From Weeksellaceae bacterium (GTDB lineage: Bacteria > Bacteroidota > Bacteroidia > Flavobacteriales > Weeksellaceae): a stretch of DNA of 5,954 nt. Below are positions 1-5,925 of this stretch, piece by piece (within the stretch, counting starts at the first letter, position 1; the number at the start of each line of letters is the position of its first letter). The notes beneath the pieces were generated by a model. The model ran no database searches and had not been told where the DNA came from. It worked only from the letters and a program-made list of their open reading frames with translations. A program made the position numbers and the translations under genes. Location of the stretch: contig JAQVKJ010000099.1 in assembly GCA_028694715.1 (NCBI GenBank), positions 1 to 5,954 on the forward strand. The letters run 5' to 3'.

Positions 1-1580
1 ATTTCTCCCATTCCAAATGCGGTTGCACTGAATTTGATGTTATTGGCGTCCATCACTTCCATTTTCAAATGCTCACCCGATTTTCCGATTTTTCTCACAT
101 TCCCACCAATCAGCTGGGTAGTCAGGAAGACCGGAGTCATGTTGTCTGGTCCAAAAGGAAACATTTGGTCATGGATTCTCAGAAAGGAGGTTGTGATTTC
201 ATCAAAACCAATGGGTGTATCAATTTCGACTGTGGGAATCCGTTGCGCCGGTCTAATTTTTTCTTTGACCAAGGCTTCAAACCTTTCTTTGAACAATTCG
301 TAGTTTTCTGCCGGCATACTCAAGCCTGCGGCAAATTTATGGCCACCGTATCGGCTGAGCAAATCGGAGCAGGCTTCAATGACTTCATAGATGTCAAAAC
401 CCTTCACCGAACGCGCTGAGCCTGAGATTTCGCCTTCATTTCCTTCGGTCAACACCAAGGTCGGTCTGTAATATGTATCTATCAACCTTGAGGCTACAAT
501 TCCCAAGACACCTTTGTGCCAGTTGGGCGAATAAACCACCGTCGAGAATCTATCTATCTCATTGTTTTCTTTGATCAGCCTGATGGCTTCCGATGTCACA
601 TGACCGTCCTTGACTTTTCTTTCAGCATTCAGTTTGGTAATTTGGTCTGCAATCTCCTTGACAGTGTCTTGTTCTTTTGAAATTAGCAACTCCACGGATT
701 GAGAAGCGTGTCTGAGTCTTCCAGTCGCATTGATTTTAGGTGCCAGATTAAAGACTATGTCTGAAATGTCCACATTTTCGGTTGATCCCAACAATACTTT
801 GAGCCCCGGTCTGGAATGTTTGCGAAGTTGATTCAGTCCGAAATGAGAGAAAATCCTGTTTTCGTCCGTAATTGACACAATGTCTGCTGCAATACTGACT
901 ACGAGCAAATCGAGGTAAGAAAATAATTTTTCATCCTCTATACCCAGCTTGGGCGCAAGTGCCTGAATCAGTTTGAACCCAACTCCACAGCCGCTCAAGT
1001 CCTTAAAGGGATAGTTGCAATCGGGTTGTTTGGGGTCCAGAATCGCATAGGCGGCGGGTAATGAATCTCCTGGCAAATGATGGTCACAAATGATAAAATC
1101 AATTCCTTTTTCATTGGCGTAATCGATTTTGTCAATCGCTTTTATACCGCAGTCGAGTGCAATGACCAGCGAAAAAGAATTATCAGCCGCATAATCAATT
1201 CCGTCAATTGAGATTCCATATCCTTCGTTGTAACGATCGGGGATATAGTAGGAAATATTGGGATAAACCGATATTAGAAAATCGTACATCAAGGCCACTG
1301 AAGTGGTTCCGTCCACATCATAATCTCCATAAATCAGAATTTTTTCTTTTCTTTCGATTGCGTTGATGATTCGTTGAACCGCCTTTTCCATGCCCTTCAT
1401 CATATAGGGGTCATACAACCTTTCAAGGGAGGGTCTAAAGTATTCTTTGGCGGATTCAAAAGAGTCAATACCTCTCTGGGCAAGTATCACTGCCAATGGT
1501 CTCGGCAGATTTACTTCTTCCATCAAAAGGCGGATGGTTTTTGGCAGGGGTGTGGGTTTGATTACCCATTGGTACTCCAT
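1..1580 (-). CDS. recJ: Single-stranded-DNA-specific exonuclease RecJ, C-terminus cut off by the window edge
   Basis: RecJ is a cytoplasmic 5'-to-3' single-strand DNA exonuclease of the DHH phosphoesterase superfamily, used in recombinational, mismatch and base-excision repair. The frame is open for 526 codons from the ATG at 1580 to the left edge. Visible motifs are the metal-binding GDYDVDG at residues 85-91, LDCG with D143, the signature DHH at 166-168, and SIAADIV with D233. These make up the DHH domain, about residues 75-235. The DHHA1 domain follows (about 345-445), with NWHKGVLGIV around H355, GSARS around R390 and GGHKFAAG at 412-419. The remainder enters the OB-like domain. RecJ proteins are usually about 560-580 residues, so roughly 40-50 residues are probably missing. 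All motifs lie in one frame with no internal stop, so the gene appears intact. It lies 35 nt downstream of hemD on the same strand and is probably co-transcribed. A GGAG lies only 2 nt before the ATG, too close for a normal ribosome binding site. The identification is very secure. Confidence 0.97.
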   Translation of the reverse strand, partial: MEYQWVIKPTPLPKTIRLLMEEVNLPRPLAVILAQRGIDSFESAKEYFRPSLERLYDPYMMKGMEKAVQRIINAIERKEKILIYGDYDVDGTTSVALMYDFLISVYPNISYYIPDRYNEGYGISIDGIDYAADNSFSLVIALDCGIKAIDKIDYANEKGIDFIICDHHLPGDSLPAAYAILDPKQPDCNYPFKDLSGCGVGFKLIQALAPKLGIEDEKLFSYLDLLVVSIAADIVSITDENRIFSHFGLNQLRKHSRPGLKVLLGSTENVDISDIVFNLAPKINATGRLRHASQSVELLISKEQDTVKEIADQITKLNAERKVKDGHVTSEAIRLIKENNEIDRFSTVVYSPNWHKGVLGIVASRLIDTYYRPTLVLTEGNEGEISGSARSVKGFDIYEVIEACSDLLSRYGGHKFAAGLSMPAENYELFKERFEALVKEKIRPAQRIPTVEIDTPIGFDEITTSFLRIHDQMFPFGPDNMTPVFLTTQLIGGNVRKIGKSGEHLKMEVMDANNIKFSATAFGMGE

Positions 1581-1615
1581 ATCTCCAACTGGTAATTAAT
1601 TCCCTAATATACGAC

Positions 1616-2362
1616 TTAATTTTTATTGGTTTCTTTGAGGTATTTTTCGAGTGCCATGGTCATGGAAGGTGTCTCGGGTGTCGGTGCCTCAATGTCAATC
1701 CTCAGCCCCATTTCTTCGGCTGCTTTTACGGTTGTTTTGCCAAAGACGGCAATTCGGGTATTGTCTTGTTTAAATTTCGGAAAATTCTCAAACAGTGATT
1801 TAATGCCTGAGGGGGTAAAGAAAACGAGAATGTCATATTTCACCTCTTCCAAATCAGACAAATCACTGGATACTGTTCGACAGAGAATACCTCTTTCCCA
1901 CTTCACTCCCATTTCGTCCAGAAATTTCGGCACCGCAGGATTCAACACATCTGAGGAAGGCAGTAAGAACTTTTCGTCTTTGTGTTTTCTAAAATAGGGT
2001 GTCAGGTCTTCTATCCCTTTTTCGCCCACATAAGTTTTCCTTTTTCTGTAAACAATGTATTTATGCAGATAATTGGCAATGGCTTCGGATTGACAAAAGT
2101 ACTTCATGTCGTCCGGAACCTGAAATCGCATTTCTTCAGCAAGTCTGAAGTAGTGGTCGATTACATTTCTGCTTGTAAAAATGACGGCTGTGTAATTTGA
2201 GAAATCAATTTTCTGTTGTCTCACATCTTTCGCATCCACACCTTCGACATGAATAAAAGACCTGAAATCAATTTTGATTTTGTTCTTTTTACTCAAATCA
2301 AAATAAGGCGAAGAATCACTTACGGGCTGTGGCTGAGAAACAAGAATAGATTTTACTTTCAT
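1616..2362 (-). CDS. hemD: Uroporphyrinogen-III synthase family protein (HemD)
   Basis: HemD-family enzymes cyclise hydroxymethylbilane with inversion of ring D to give uroporphyrinogen III, the precursor of heme, siroheme and cobalamin, in the cytoplasm. The protein is 248 residues, normal for the family, with the expected two alpha/beta lobes. Recognisable segments are AVIFTSRNVIDH at 59-70, KFLLPSSD at 131-138, FFTPSGIKSLF at 181-191, AVFGKTT at 205-211 and a late TPETPSM stretch at 228-234. These match the FFSPSG and GPTT elements known from UROS enzymes. The conserved tyrosine of the Y-x-T motif is replaced by cysteine (C161-R162-T163). The start at 2362 gives the typical N-terminus MKVKSILVSQP; its leader is A-rich (AAGTTAAAATG) with no Shine-Dalgarno sequence. 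The gene sits 16 nt after the DUF4271 gene and 35 nt before recJ, with no other heme gene in view. Family membership is clear. The actual catalytic activity is inferred and less certain because of the Cys161 change. Confidence 0.9.
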   Translation of the reverse strand: MKVKSILVSQPQPVSDSSPYFDLSKKNKIKIDFRSFIHVEGVDAKDVRQQKIDFSNYTAVIFTSRNVIDHYFRLAEEMRFQVPDDMKYFCQSEAIANYLHKYIVYRKRKTYVGEKGIEDLTPYFRKHKDEKFLLPSSDVLNPAVPKFLDEMGVKWERGILCRTVSSDLSDLEEVKYDILVFFTPSGIKSLFENFPKFKQDNTRIAVFGKTTVKAAEEMGLRIDIEAPTPETPSMTMALEKYLKETNKN

Positions 2363-2378
2363 TTTAACTTTTTAATTA

Positions 2379-3032
2379 TCAGGCGCTTACAAGTTTGAGA
2401 AACACCAGCAAAGGCAGAATTTCCAGTGTGCAAATATACAAAATATTATAATACAAAAACTTGGATTTCTCAGAGGGCCTGTTTTTAAAAACCAGGACAA
2501 AGCTCATCAATCTGATTGTCAAAAGAATTGCACCCAAAACAATCAGTAAAAAGAGTTTGTTGATTTCAGTAAAATAATACAAAAAAGTCGCCAACCACAG
2601 TGCAACCACTGAAAATACGCGGTAATAATTGAATACCTTCTGCGAAAAATCATTGTCATTTCCTAATCCAAAAGCATATAAACTCGTTCTTGCCAGAATC
2701 TTTCTCAGCCAAAAGAAAAGTAGAATCAAGACTGCAACGGCTGCTGATTTTATGGCGGGAGTATTGAATATAAAACTATAATCATCGGTCAAAAAATTAA
2801 CGATAATGCTGGCCAAGAGAAAAGCATATACAATCTGAAAAATCACTCCAAACAATACTTGATTGTCATTCACCTGCTGAAACCGTTCGATGCTCTTCAG
2901 CGAATCAAAGTTATAAGAAAATAGCAGCCGGCTCACCACTATCAGCAACAAAGTCAGCACCAATACATAAATCACCCAATCCAGCCCAGGTTCCAAATGA
3001 TTGACAAAAATAACGGACAACAGACTTTTCAT
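2379..3032 (-). CDS. DUF4271 domain-containing integral membrane protein
   Basis: This is a 217-residue, strongly hydrophobic protein. I recognise it as DUF4271 from its overall pattern and its C-terminal signature (YYNILYICTLEILPLLVFLK, residues 194-213), together with its position directly upstream of a hemD-like gene, a common Bacteroidota arrangement. About six membrane segments are visible, near residues 17-36, 60-80, 93-110, 137-155, 158-180 and 193-213. They are separated by short polar loops, including an NDNDFSQKVFNYYR segment (125-138) that looks conserved and may be functional. No catalytic motif is apparent and the biochemical function is unknown. The ATG at 3032 gives a short N-terminus before the first membrane helix. 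A Bacteroidota -7-like box ends only 9 nt upstream of that ATG. It is the first gene of the leftward cluster with hemD and recJ. An envelope role is only suggested by its topology and by the divergent glycosyltransferase gene. Confidence 0.85.
   Translation of the reverse strand: MKSLLSVIFVNHLEPGLDWVIYVLVLTLLLIVVSRLLFSYNFDSLKSIERFQQVNDNQVLFGVIFQIVYAFLLASIIVNFLTDDYSFIFNTPAIKSAAVAVLILLFFWLRKILARTSLYAFGLGNDNDFSQKVFNYYRVFSVVALWLATFLYYFTEINKLFLLIVLGAILLTIRLMSFVLVFKNRPSEKSKFLYYNILYICTLEILPLLVFLKLVSA
2431..2438 (-). promoter_or_regulatory. Possible internal -7 promoter box ahead of hemD
   Basis: On the minus strand this reads TATATTTG, a perfect match to the Bacteroidota -7 consensus TAnnTTTG. It is followed by CACAC, as is the -7 box of the prs promoter. 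It lies inside the 3' end of the DUF4271 gene and would start transcription about 60 nt before hemD. The nearest upstream TTG is only 15 nt away, shorter than the usual 17-23 nt, and such motifs arise by chance in AT-rich coding sequence. This is a weak candidate. Confidence 0.25.
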
Positions 3033-3037
3033 AATTC

Positions 3038-3069
3038 TTGCAAAAATACAAAAGCAGTCGATAGATATG
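3038..3069 (+). promoter_or_regulatory. Candidate promoter for the mannosyltransferase/DUF4296 pair
   Basis: A TTG at 3038-3040 is followed after 21 nt by TAGATATG at 3062-3069, one mismatch from the Bacteroidota -7 consensus TAnnTTTG. The 21-nt spacing is the same as in the stronger prs promoter. Transcription would begin around 3075, giving a leader of roughly 20 nt to the ATG at 3097. This also argues against the upstream in-frame ATGs as start codons. The element lies entirely in the divergent spacer. The mismatch keeps confidence moderate. Confidence 0.4.
3041..3048 (-). promoter_or_regulatory. Candidate -7 box for the DUF4271-hemD-recJ cluster
   Basis: On the minus strand this reads TATTTTTG followed by CA, a perfect TAnnTTTG match. 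It ends 9 nt upstream of the DUF4271 ATG, so a start site at the usual distance would leave a leader of only a few nucleotides. I see no TTG at the expected -33 distance (near 3066-3072 on the plus strand). The box sits within the candidate rightward promoter, between its two elements, so the two directions could not easily be occupied at once. Confidence 0.35.
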
Positions 3070-3096
3070 AATTATATTAGCGGCATATTTCAGCGT

Positions 3097-3816
3097 ATGT
3101 CCGAAAATCTTGTCATCATCCCAACTTACAATGAAAAAGAAAACATAGAAAACATCATCAGAAAGGTGTTTTCTCTGCAACTCTCTTTTGATATACTGGT
3201 GGTGGATGACAGTTCGCCGGACGGAACGGCTGTCATTGTCAAAAAAATGATGAAAGAATTTGACAGACTCCATCTTGAAGTCAGACAAAAAAAAGACGGA
3301 CTCGGCAAGGCTTATGTGCACGGTTTCAAATGGGCACTCAAAAGGAAATACAAATACATTTATGAAATGGACGCCGATTTGTCACACAATCCCAATGATT
3401 TGCCCCGTTTGAATGAGGCATTGAGAACCGATGCCGACATGGTCATAGGCTCGCGATATTCGCATGGAGTAAATGTGGTCAATTGGCCAATGTCAAGGGT
3501 CTTGCTCTCCTACACAGCTTCAAAATACGCTCGGTTTGTCACCGGCCTTCCGGTCAGAGATGCAACAGCAGGCTTTGTAGGTTACCGACGAGAGGTACTT
3601 GAATCTCTGGATTTAGAAAAAATCAGATTCAAGGGTTACGGATTTCAGATAGAAATGAAATACCGCAGCTGGAGAAAAAAGTTCAGGCTTAAAGAAATTC
3701 CCATTATCTTTACCAACAGAGTGGCAGGAAAATCAAAAATCAACACTGCCATCATGGGAGAAGCAGTATTTGGTATTATCAGACTGAGGATTCTGAGTAT
3801 ATTTGGAAAGCTATGA
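3097..3816 (+). CDS. Polyprenol (dolichol)-phosphate mannose synthase-like GT2 glycosyltransferase
   Basis: The family transfers mannose from GDP-mannose to a polyprenyl phosphate on the cytoplasmic face of the membrane, making the lipid-linked donor for envelope glycans or protein glycosylation. The 239-residue protein is a single GT-A domain. It shows VIIPTYNEKENI at 6-17, the nucleotide-binding VVDDSSPDGT at 35-44, KDGLGKAYVHGF at 67-78, the metal-binding DAD at 92-94, IGSRY at 117-121, DATAGF at 155-160, KGYGFQIE at 179-186 and GKSK at 211-214. There is no C-terminal membrane domain, so it resembles the soluble DPM1-type class. In-frame ATGs upstream (from 3001) would add 32 unrelated residues and run into the DUF4271 gene, so I chose 3097, where the family's usual N-terminus begins. 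It overlaps the following lipoprotein gene by 4 nt. Mannose as the sugar is inferred from family similarity; another hexose is possible. Confidence 0.9.
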   Translation: MSENLVIIPTYNEKENIENIIRKVFSLQLSFDILVVDDSSPDGTAVIVKKMMKEFDRLHLEVRQKKDGLGKAYVHGFKWALKRKYKYIYEMDADLSHNPNDLPRLNEALRTDADMVIGSRYSHGVNVVNWPMSRVLLSYTASKYARFVTGLPVRDATAGFVGYRREVLESLDLEKIRFKGYGFQIEMKYRSWRKKFRLKEIPIIFTNRVAGKSKINTAIMGEAVFGIIRLRILSIFGKL

Positions 3817-4184
3817 AAAAACACATTTGGATTATAGGCTTGTTGATGATTATTGGTTGTGCAAAAAAAGCTGAAACACCCAAAAATATGATTGGCCAAA
3901 AGCAGATGACAGAAATTCTGACCGAAATGTACCTTTATCAGCAAAATTACTATGTAAAAGATTATGCTGACAAAGGGATCGATCTCAGTGAAGTGGATGC
4001 GCAGATTCTTGTCAACCACGGTGTCAGCGCAGAAGATTTTAAGGAGAGCCACCATTATTATGTGGTTCATCCTGAGAAATTCAGTCAGATATTGGACGAA
4101 GTCAAGAAAACCTTAGAAGACAAACTCTCAGATGAAGAAAAACAAAAGCGTGAAGCAACTAAAACAAAAAGCGCAATGAATTGA
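3813..4184 (+). CDS. DUF4296 domain-containing lipoprotein
   Basis: This is a 123-residue protein of unknown function. It has a lipoprotein signal: MKKH, a hydrophobic stretch (residues 5-14) and a lipobox ending in IIGC, with the lipidated cysteine at 16. The mature part carries the DUF4296 pattern: a PKNMIG-like opening (24-29), an ILTEMYLYQQNYY helix (36-48), a short loop, an FKESHHYYVVHPEKFSQIL segment (76-94) and a highly charged Lys/Glu-rich C-terminal helix (about 95-121). The residues after Cys16 (AKKAE) do not resemble the acidic lipoprotein export signal described for surface lipoproteins of this phylum. A periplasm-facing location is therefore more likely than surface display, but this is inference. 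Its ATG overlaps the glycosyltransferase stop codon (ATGA), implying translational coupling and a shared transcript. Pairing of DUF4296 with a polyprenol-phosphate mannose synthase gene is recurrent in Bacteroidota as I recall it, so a role beside that enzyme's product is plausible. Confidence 0.87.
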   Translation: MKKHIWIIGLLMIIGCAKKAETPKNMIGQKQMTEILTEMYLYQQNYYVKDYADKGIDLSEVDAQILVNHGVSAEDFKESHHYYVVHPEKFSQILDEVKKTLEDKLSDEEKQKREATKTKSAMN

Positions 4185-4231
4185 ACAAACCAACTACAGA
4201 CCTAAATCAGGATTTGTCATTTTAATTAAAG

Positions 4232-4258
4232 TCTGATAGAATTGCAATTTCGTTCAGA
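4232..4258. repeat. Imperfect dyad overlapping the prs promoter upstream element
   Basis: A perfect 10-bp palindrome, AATTGCAATT (4240-4249), is flanked by inverted arms TCTGA (4232-4236) and TCAGA (4254-4258). The two symmetry centres differ by half a base. The dyad covers the TTG of the prs promoter. It could be an operator for a dimeric regulator, or simply the product of AT-rich sequence. It is not followed by a T-run on either side that would make it a convincing terminator. Confidence 0.3.
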
Positions 4259-4273
4259 TTATTTTTAATTTTG
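4242..4273 (+). promoter_or_regulatory. prs: Bacteroidota-type promoter for prs-rplY
   Basis: TTG at 4242-4244 and TAATTTTG at 4266-4273 (a perfect TAnnTTTG) are separated by 21 nt, within the spacing known for primary sigma promoters of this phylum. It is the only fully matching two-part promoter I found, and it lies in the 141-nt intergenic region in front of prs. Transcription would start near 4280, giving a leader of about 45 nt. No Shine-Dalgarno sequence precedes the ATG; the leader ends in TATTAAAACCAC. Confidence 0.65.
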
Positions 4274-4325
4274 CACACCTATTATATATTGAGGAACAAG
4301 CAACACAAAACTTTATTAAAACCAC

Positions 4326-5261
4326 ATGCAACAAAAAGCATTATTATTTTCAACACGAGGCAGCATTGATTTGGCCAAAAAAATTGCTGATTATTACGGG
4401 GAAGCACTTGGAGAATCAGAAGTGCTTCAGTTCAGCGACGGAGAATTCCAACCTGCATTCAAACAATCTGTTAGAGGAACCCGGGTTTTTCTGATTGGTT
4501 CTACACATCAGCCCAACGACAATCTGATGGAATTGTTGATGATGTGCGATGCCGCCAAAAGAGCTTCCGCCAATAAAATTACAGCAGTGATTCCATATTT
4601 CGGTTATGCCCGTCAAGACAGAAAAGATGCCCCCAGGGTGCCCATAGGGGCAAAATTGGTTGCAAAAATGATTGCAGCTGCTGGTGCTACAAGGGTTATG
4701 ACCATGGATTTACACGCTGACCAAATCCAAGGATTCTTTGAAATTCCGGTCGATCATCTGTATGCATCAACCATCTTCATTGAATACATTCAGGAACTGG
4801 GACTTGACAATATTACCATCGCTTCACCAGACATGGACGGAGCCAAAAGGGCCAACAACTACGCCCGTTTTCTAAACACAGATATCGCCATTTGTTACAA
4901 AGAAAGAAGAAAAGCCAATCAAGTCCTCAATATGACACTTATTGGCGAAGTTAAAAACAGGAATGTCATTTTGCTCGATGATATGATTGACACCGCAGGC
5001 ACACTTACCAAAGCCGCAGAACTCATACTGAGCAAAGGAGCCAAAAGTGTCCGCGCCATAGCAAGTCACGCAATCTTTTCAAGCAATGCTTACGAACGGA
5101 TTGAAAATTCACCATTGACAGAAGTTGCTGTGACCGATAGCATTCCTTTGAAAAATAATTCCTTATCAAAAATAAAAGTATTATCTTGCGCCCCTCTTTT
5201 TGCAGATGTTATGCAAAAGGTACACAACAGTAAATCAATAAGTTCGAAATTTATCATTTAA
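4326..5261 (+). CDS. prs: Ribose-phosphate pyrophosphokinase (PRPP synthase)
   Basis: The enzyme makes 5-phosphoribosyl 1-diphosphate from ribose 5-phosphate and ATP, feeding purine, pyrimidine, NAD, histidine and tryptophan synthesis in the cytoplasm. The 311 residues match class I enzymes (about 310-320). Motifs in order are FSDGEFQPAF at 36-45, ATP-binding YARQDRKDAP at 94-103, TMDLHADQIQGFF at 126-138 with the catalytic-region H130, SPDMDGAKRA at 167-176, the flexible loop YKERRKAN at 191-198 with K192 and R194, and the PRPP-binding loop LLDDMIDTAGTL at 216-227. The family-typical SISSKFI lies at the C-terminus. The SPD-x-GG element normally has two glycines; here the first is Asp171. The start at 4326 leaves the normal short N-terminus before ALLFSTRGS. 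The gene has its own promoter upstream and is followed by rplY after 19 nt, an arrangement common in many bacteria. Function is very secure. Confidence 0.97.
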   Translation: MQQKALLFSTRGSIDLAKKIADYYGEALGESEVLQFSDGEFQPAFKQSVRGTRVFLIGSTHQPNDNLMELLMMCDAAKRASANKITAVIPYFGYARQDRKDAPRVPIGAKLVAKMIAAAGATRVMTMDLHADQIQGFFEIPVDHLYASTIFIEYIQELGLDNITIASPDMDGAKRANNYARFLNTDIAICYKERRKANQVLNMTLIGEVKNRNVILLDDMIDTAGTLTKAAELILSKGAKSVRAIASHAIFSSNAYERIENSPLTEVAVTDSIPLKNNSLSKIKVLSCAPLFADVMQKVHNSKSISSKFII

Positions 5262-5280
5262 TTCTAAATAAATATTTTTT

Positions 5281-5925
5281 ATGAAATCAATCACAATTCA
5301 AGGTGTTAAAAGAGAAAGCGTGGGCAAGAAATCAAGCCGTGCCTTACGCAATGCTGACCAAGTACCTTGTGTTGTTTATGGCGGTAATGAACCACTGCAT
5401 TTTTCAACGGATGAAAAAAGCTTCAAACCATTGGTTTATACCCCAGACGCACACACTGTAAACTTAGAGTTGGCGGACGGAACCAAAATTGCAGCCATTC
5501 TGCAAGATGTCCAATTCCACCCGGTCACAGACAGAATCATCCACGCCGACTTCTATCAGTTGCATGATGACAAACCTGTTTCCATTGAAGTTCCGGTCAG
5601 ATTGACAGGAAGAGCAAGAGGTGTAATTGCAGGAGGTGTGCTCAGACAGACCATGCGTAAGTTAAGAATCAAAGCCATTCCGGCAAATCTACCAGATGAA
5701 ATCGTTATCGACATTTCACCCATGAGAATCGGACACAAAAAATATGTAGAATCTCTCAGGACAGACGATTACACCATTCTTCACCCTGACAATTCAGTTG
5801 TCGTAGCTGTCAGAACTTCAAGAGTAGCAATCAGCGAGGAAGAAGAAGAGGAAGAGGAACAAGCAGCGGAGGGTGATGGAACACCGGCGGCTGAGAATTC
5901 CGCAGAAGGGAATGCTGAAGCTTAA
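5281..5925 (+). CDS. rplY: 50S ribosomal protein L25, long CTC/TL5 type
   Basis: L25 binds 5S rRNA in the large ribosomal subunit. The long CTC/TL5 form carries an additional C-terminal domain and is linked to stress in some bacteria. The 214-residue protein fits the long form. The N-terminal 5S-binding domain spans about residues 1-92, with RESVGKKSSRALRNADQVPC at 11-30, VVYGG at 31-35 and QDVQFHPVTDRIIHADFYQL at 75-94. The TL5 C-terminal domain spans about 98-180, with VPVRLTGRARGVIAGGVL at 104-121, LPDEIVIDIS at 137-146 and ILHPDNSVVVAV at 166-177. It ends in a low-complexity tail with eight consecutive glutamates (186-193) followed by Ala/Glu/Gly-rich sequence. Acidic tails of variable length are common in this family and probably disordered. 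The leader is A/T-only (TAAATAAATATTTTTT) with no Shine-Dalgarno sequence. The 19-nt gap to prs implies a shared transcript, and no separate promoter is apparent. Confidence 0.96.
   Translation: MKSITIQGVKRESVGKKSSRALRNADQVPCVVYGGNEPLHFSTDEKSFKPLVYTPDAHTVNLELADGTKIAAILQDVQFHPVTDRIIHADFYQLHDDKPVSIEVPVRLTGRARGVIAGGVLRQTMRKLRIKAIPANLPDEIVIDISPMRIGHKKYVESLRTDDYTILHPDNSVVVAVRTSRVAISEEEEEEEEQAAEGDGTPAAENSAEGNAEA

Noticed and set aside
34..419. Two overlapping rightward open frames (34-303 and 69-419)
   Set aside because: They lie antisense to the DHHA1 and OB regions of recJ, whose motifs are clearly in the minus frame. Their translations show no recognisable domain.
1374..1595. Rightward open frame of 73 codons
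   Set aside because: It is antisense to the recJ 5' end and has no family resemblance.
1626..2398. Three rightward open frames antisense to hemD (1626-1997, 1982-2200, 2216-2398)
   Set aside because: The minus-strand HemD reading is continuous and carries all family motifs, so these are shadow frames.
3001..3096. Upstream extension of the mannosyltransferase (in-frame ATGs at 3001 and 3067)
   Set aside because: The added residues do not resemble the family N-terminus, and the extension enters the DUF4271 coding region and crosses the candidate promoter.
2911..3321. Leftward open frame of 136 codons spanning the divergent spacer
   Set aside because: It overlaps both the DUF4271 N-terminus and the glycosyltransferase nucleotide-binding region in wrong frames, and its composition is unlike a real protein.
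3645..4070. Leftward open frame of 141 codons
   Set aside because: It is antisense to the GT2 C-terminus and the DUF4296 lipoprotein, both of which are well supported.
4185..4325. Rho-independent terminator or small RNA after DUF4296
   Set aside because: The inverted repeat AAATC/GATTT near 4204-4215 has only a 2-nt loop, and no GC-rich stem followed by a T-run is present.
5836..5859. GAA/GAG repeat as a phase-variable simple-sequence tract
   Set aside because: The codons alternate irregularly, so the DNA is not a pure repeat, and acidic tails are normal in long L25 proteins.
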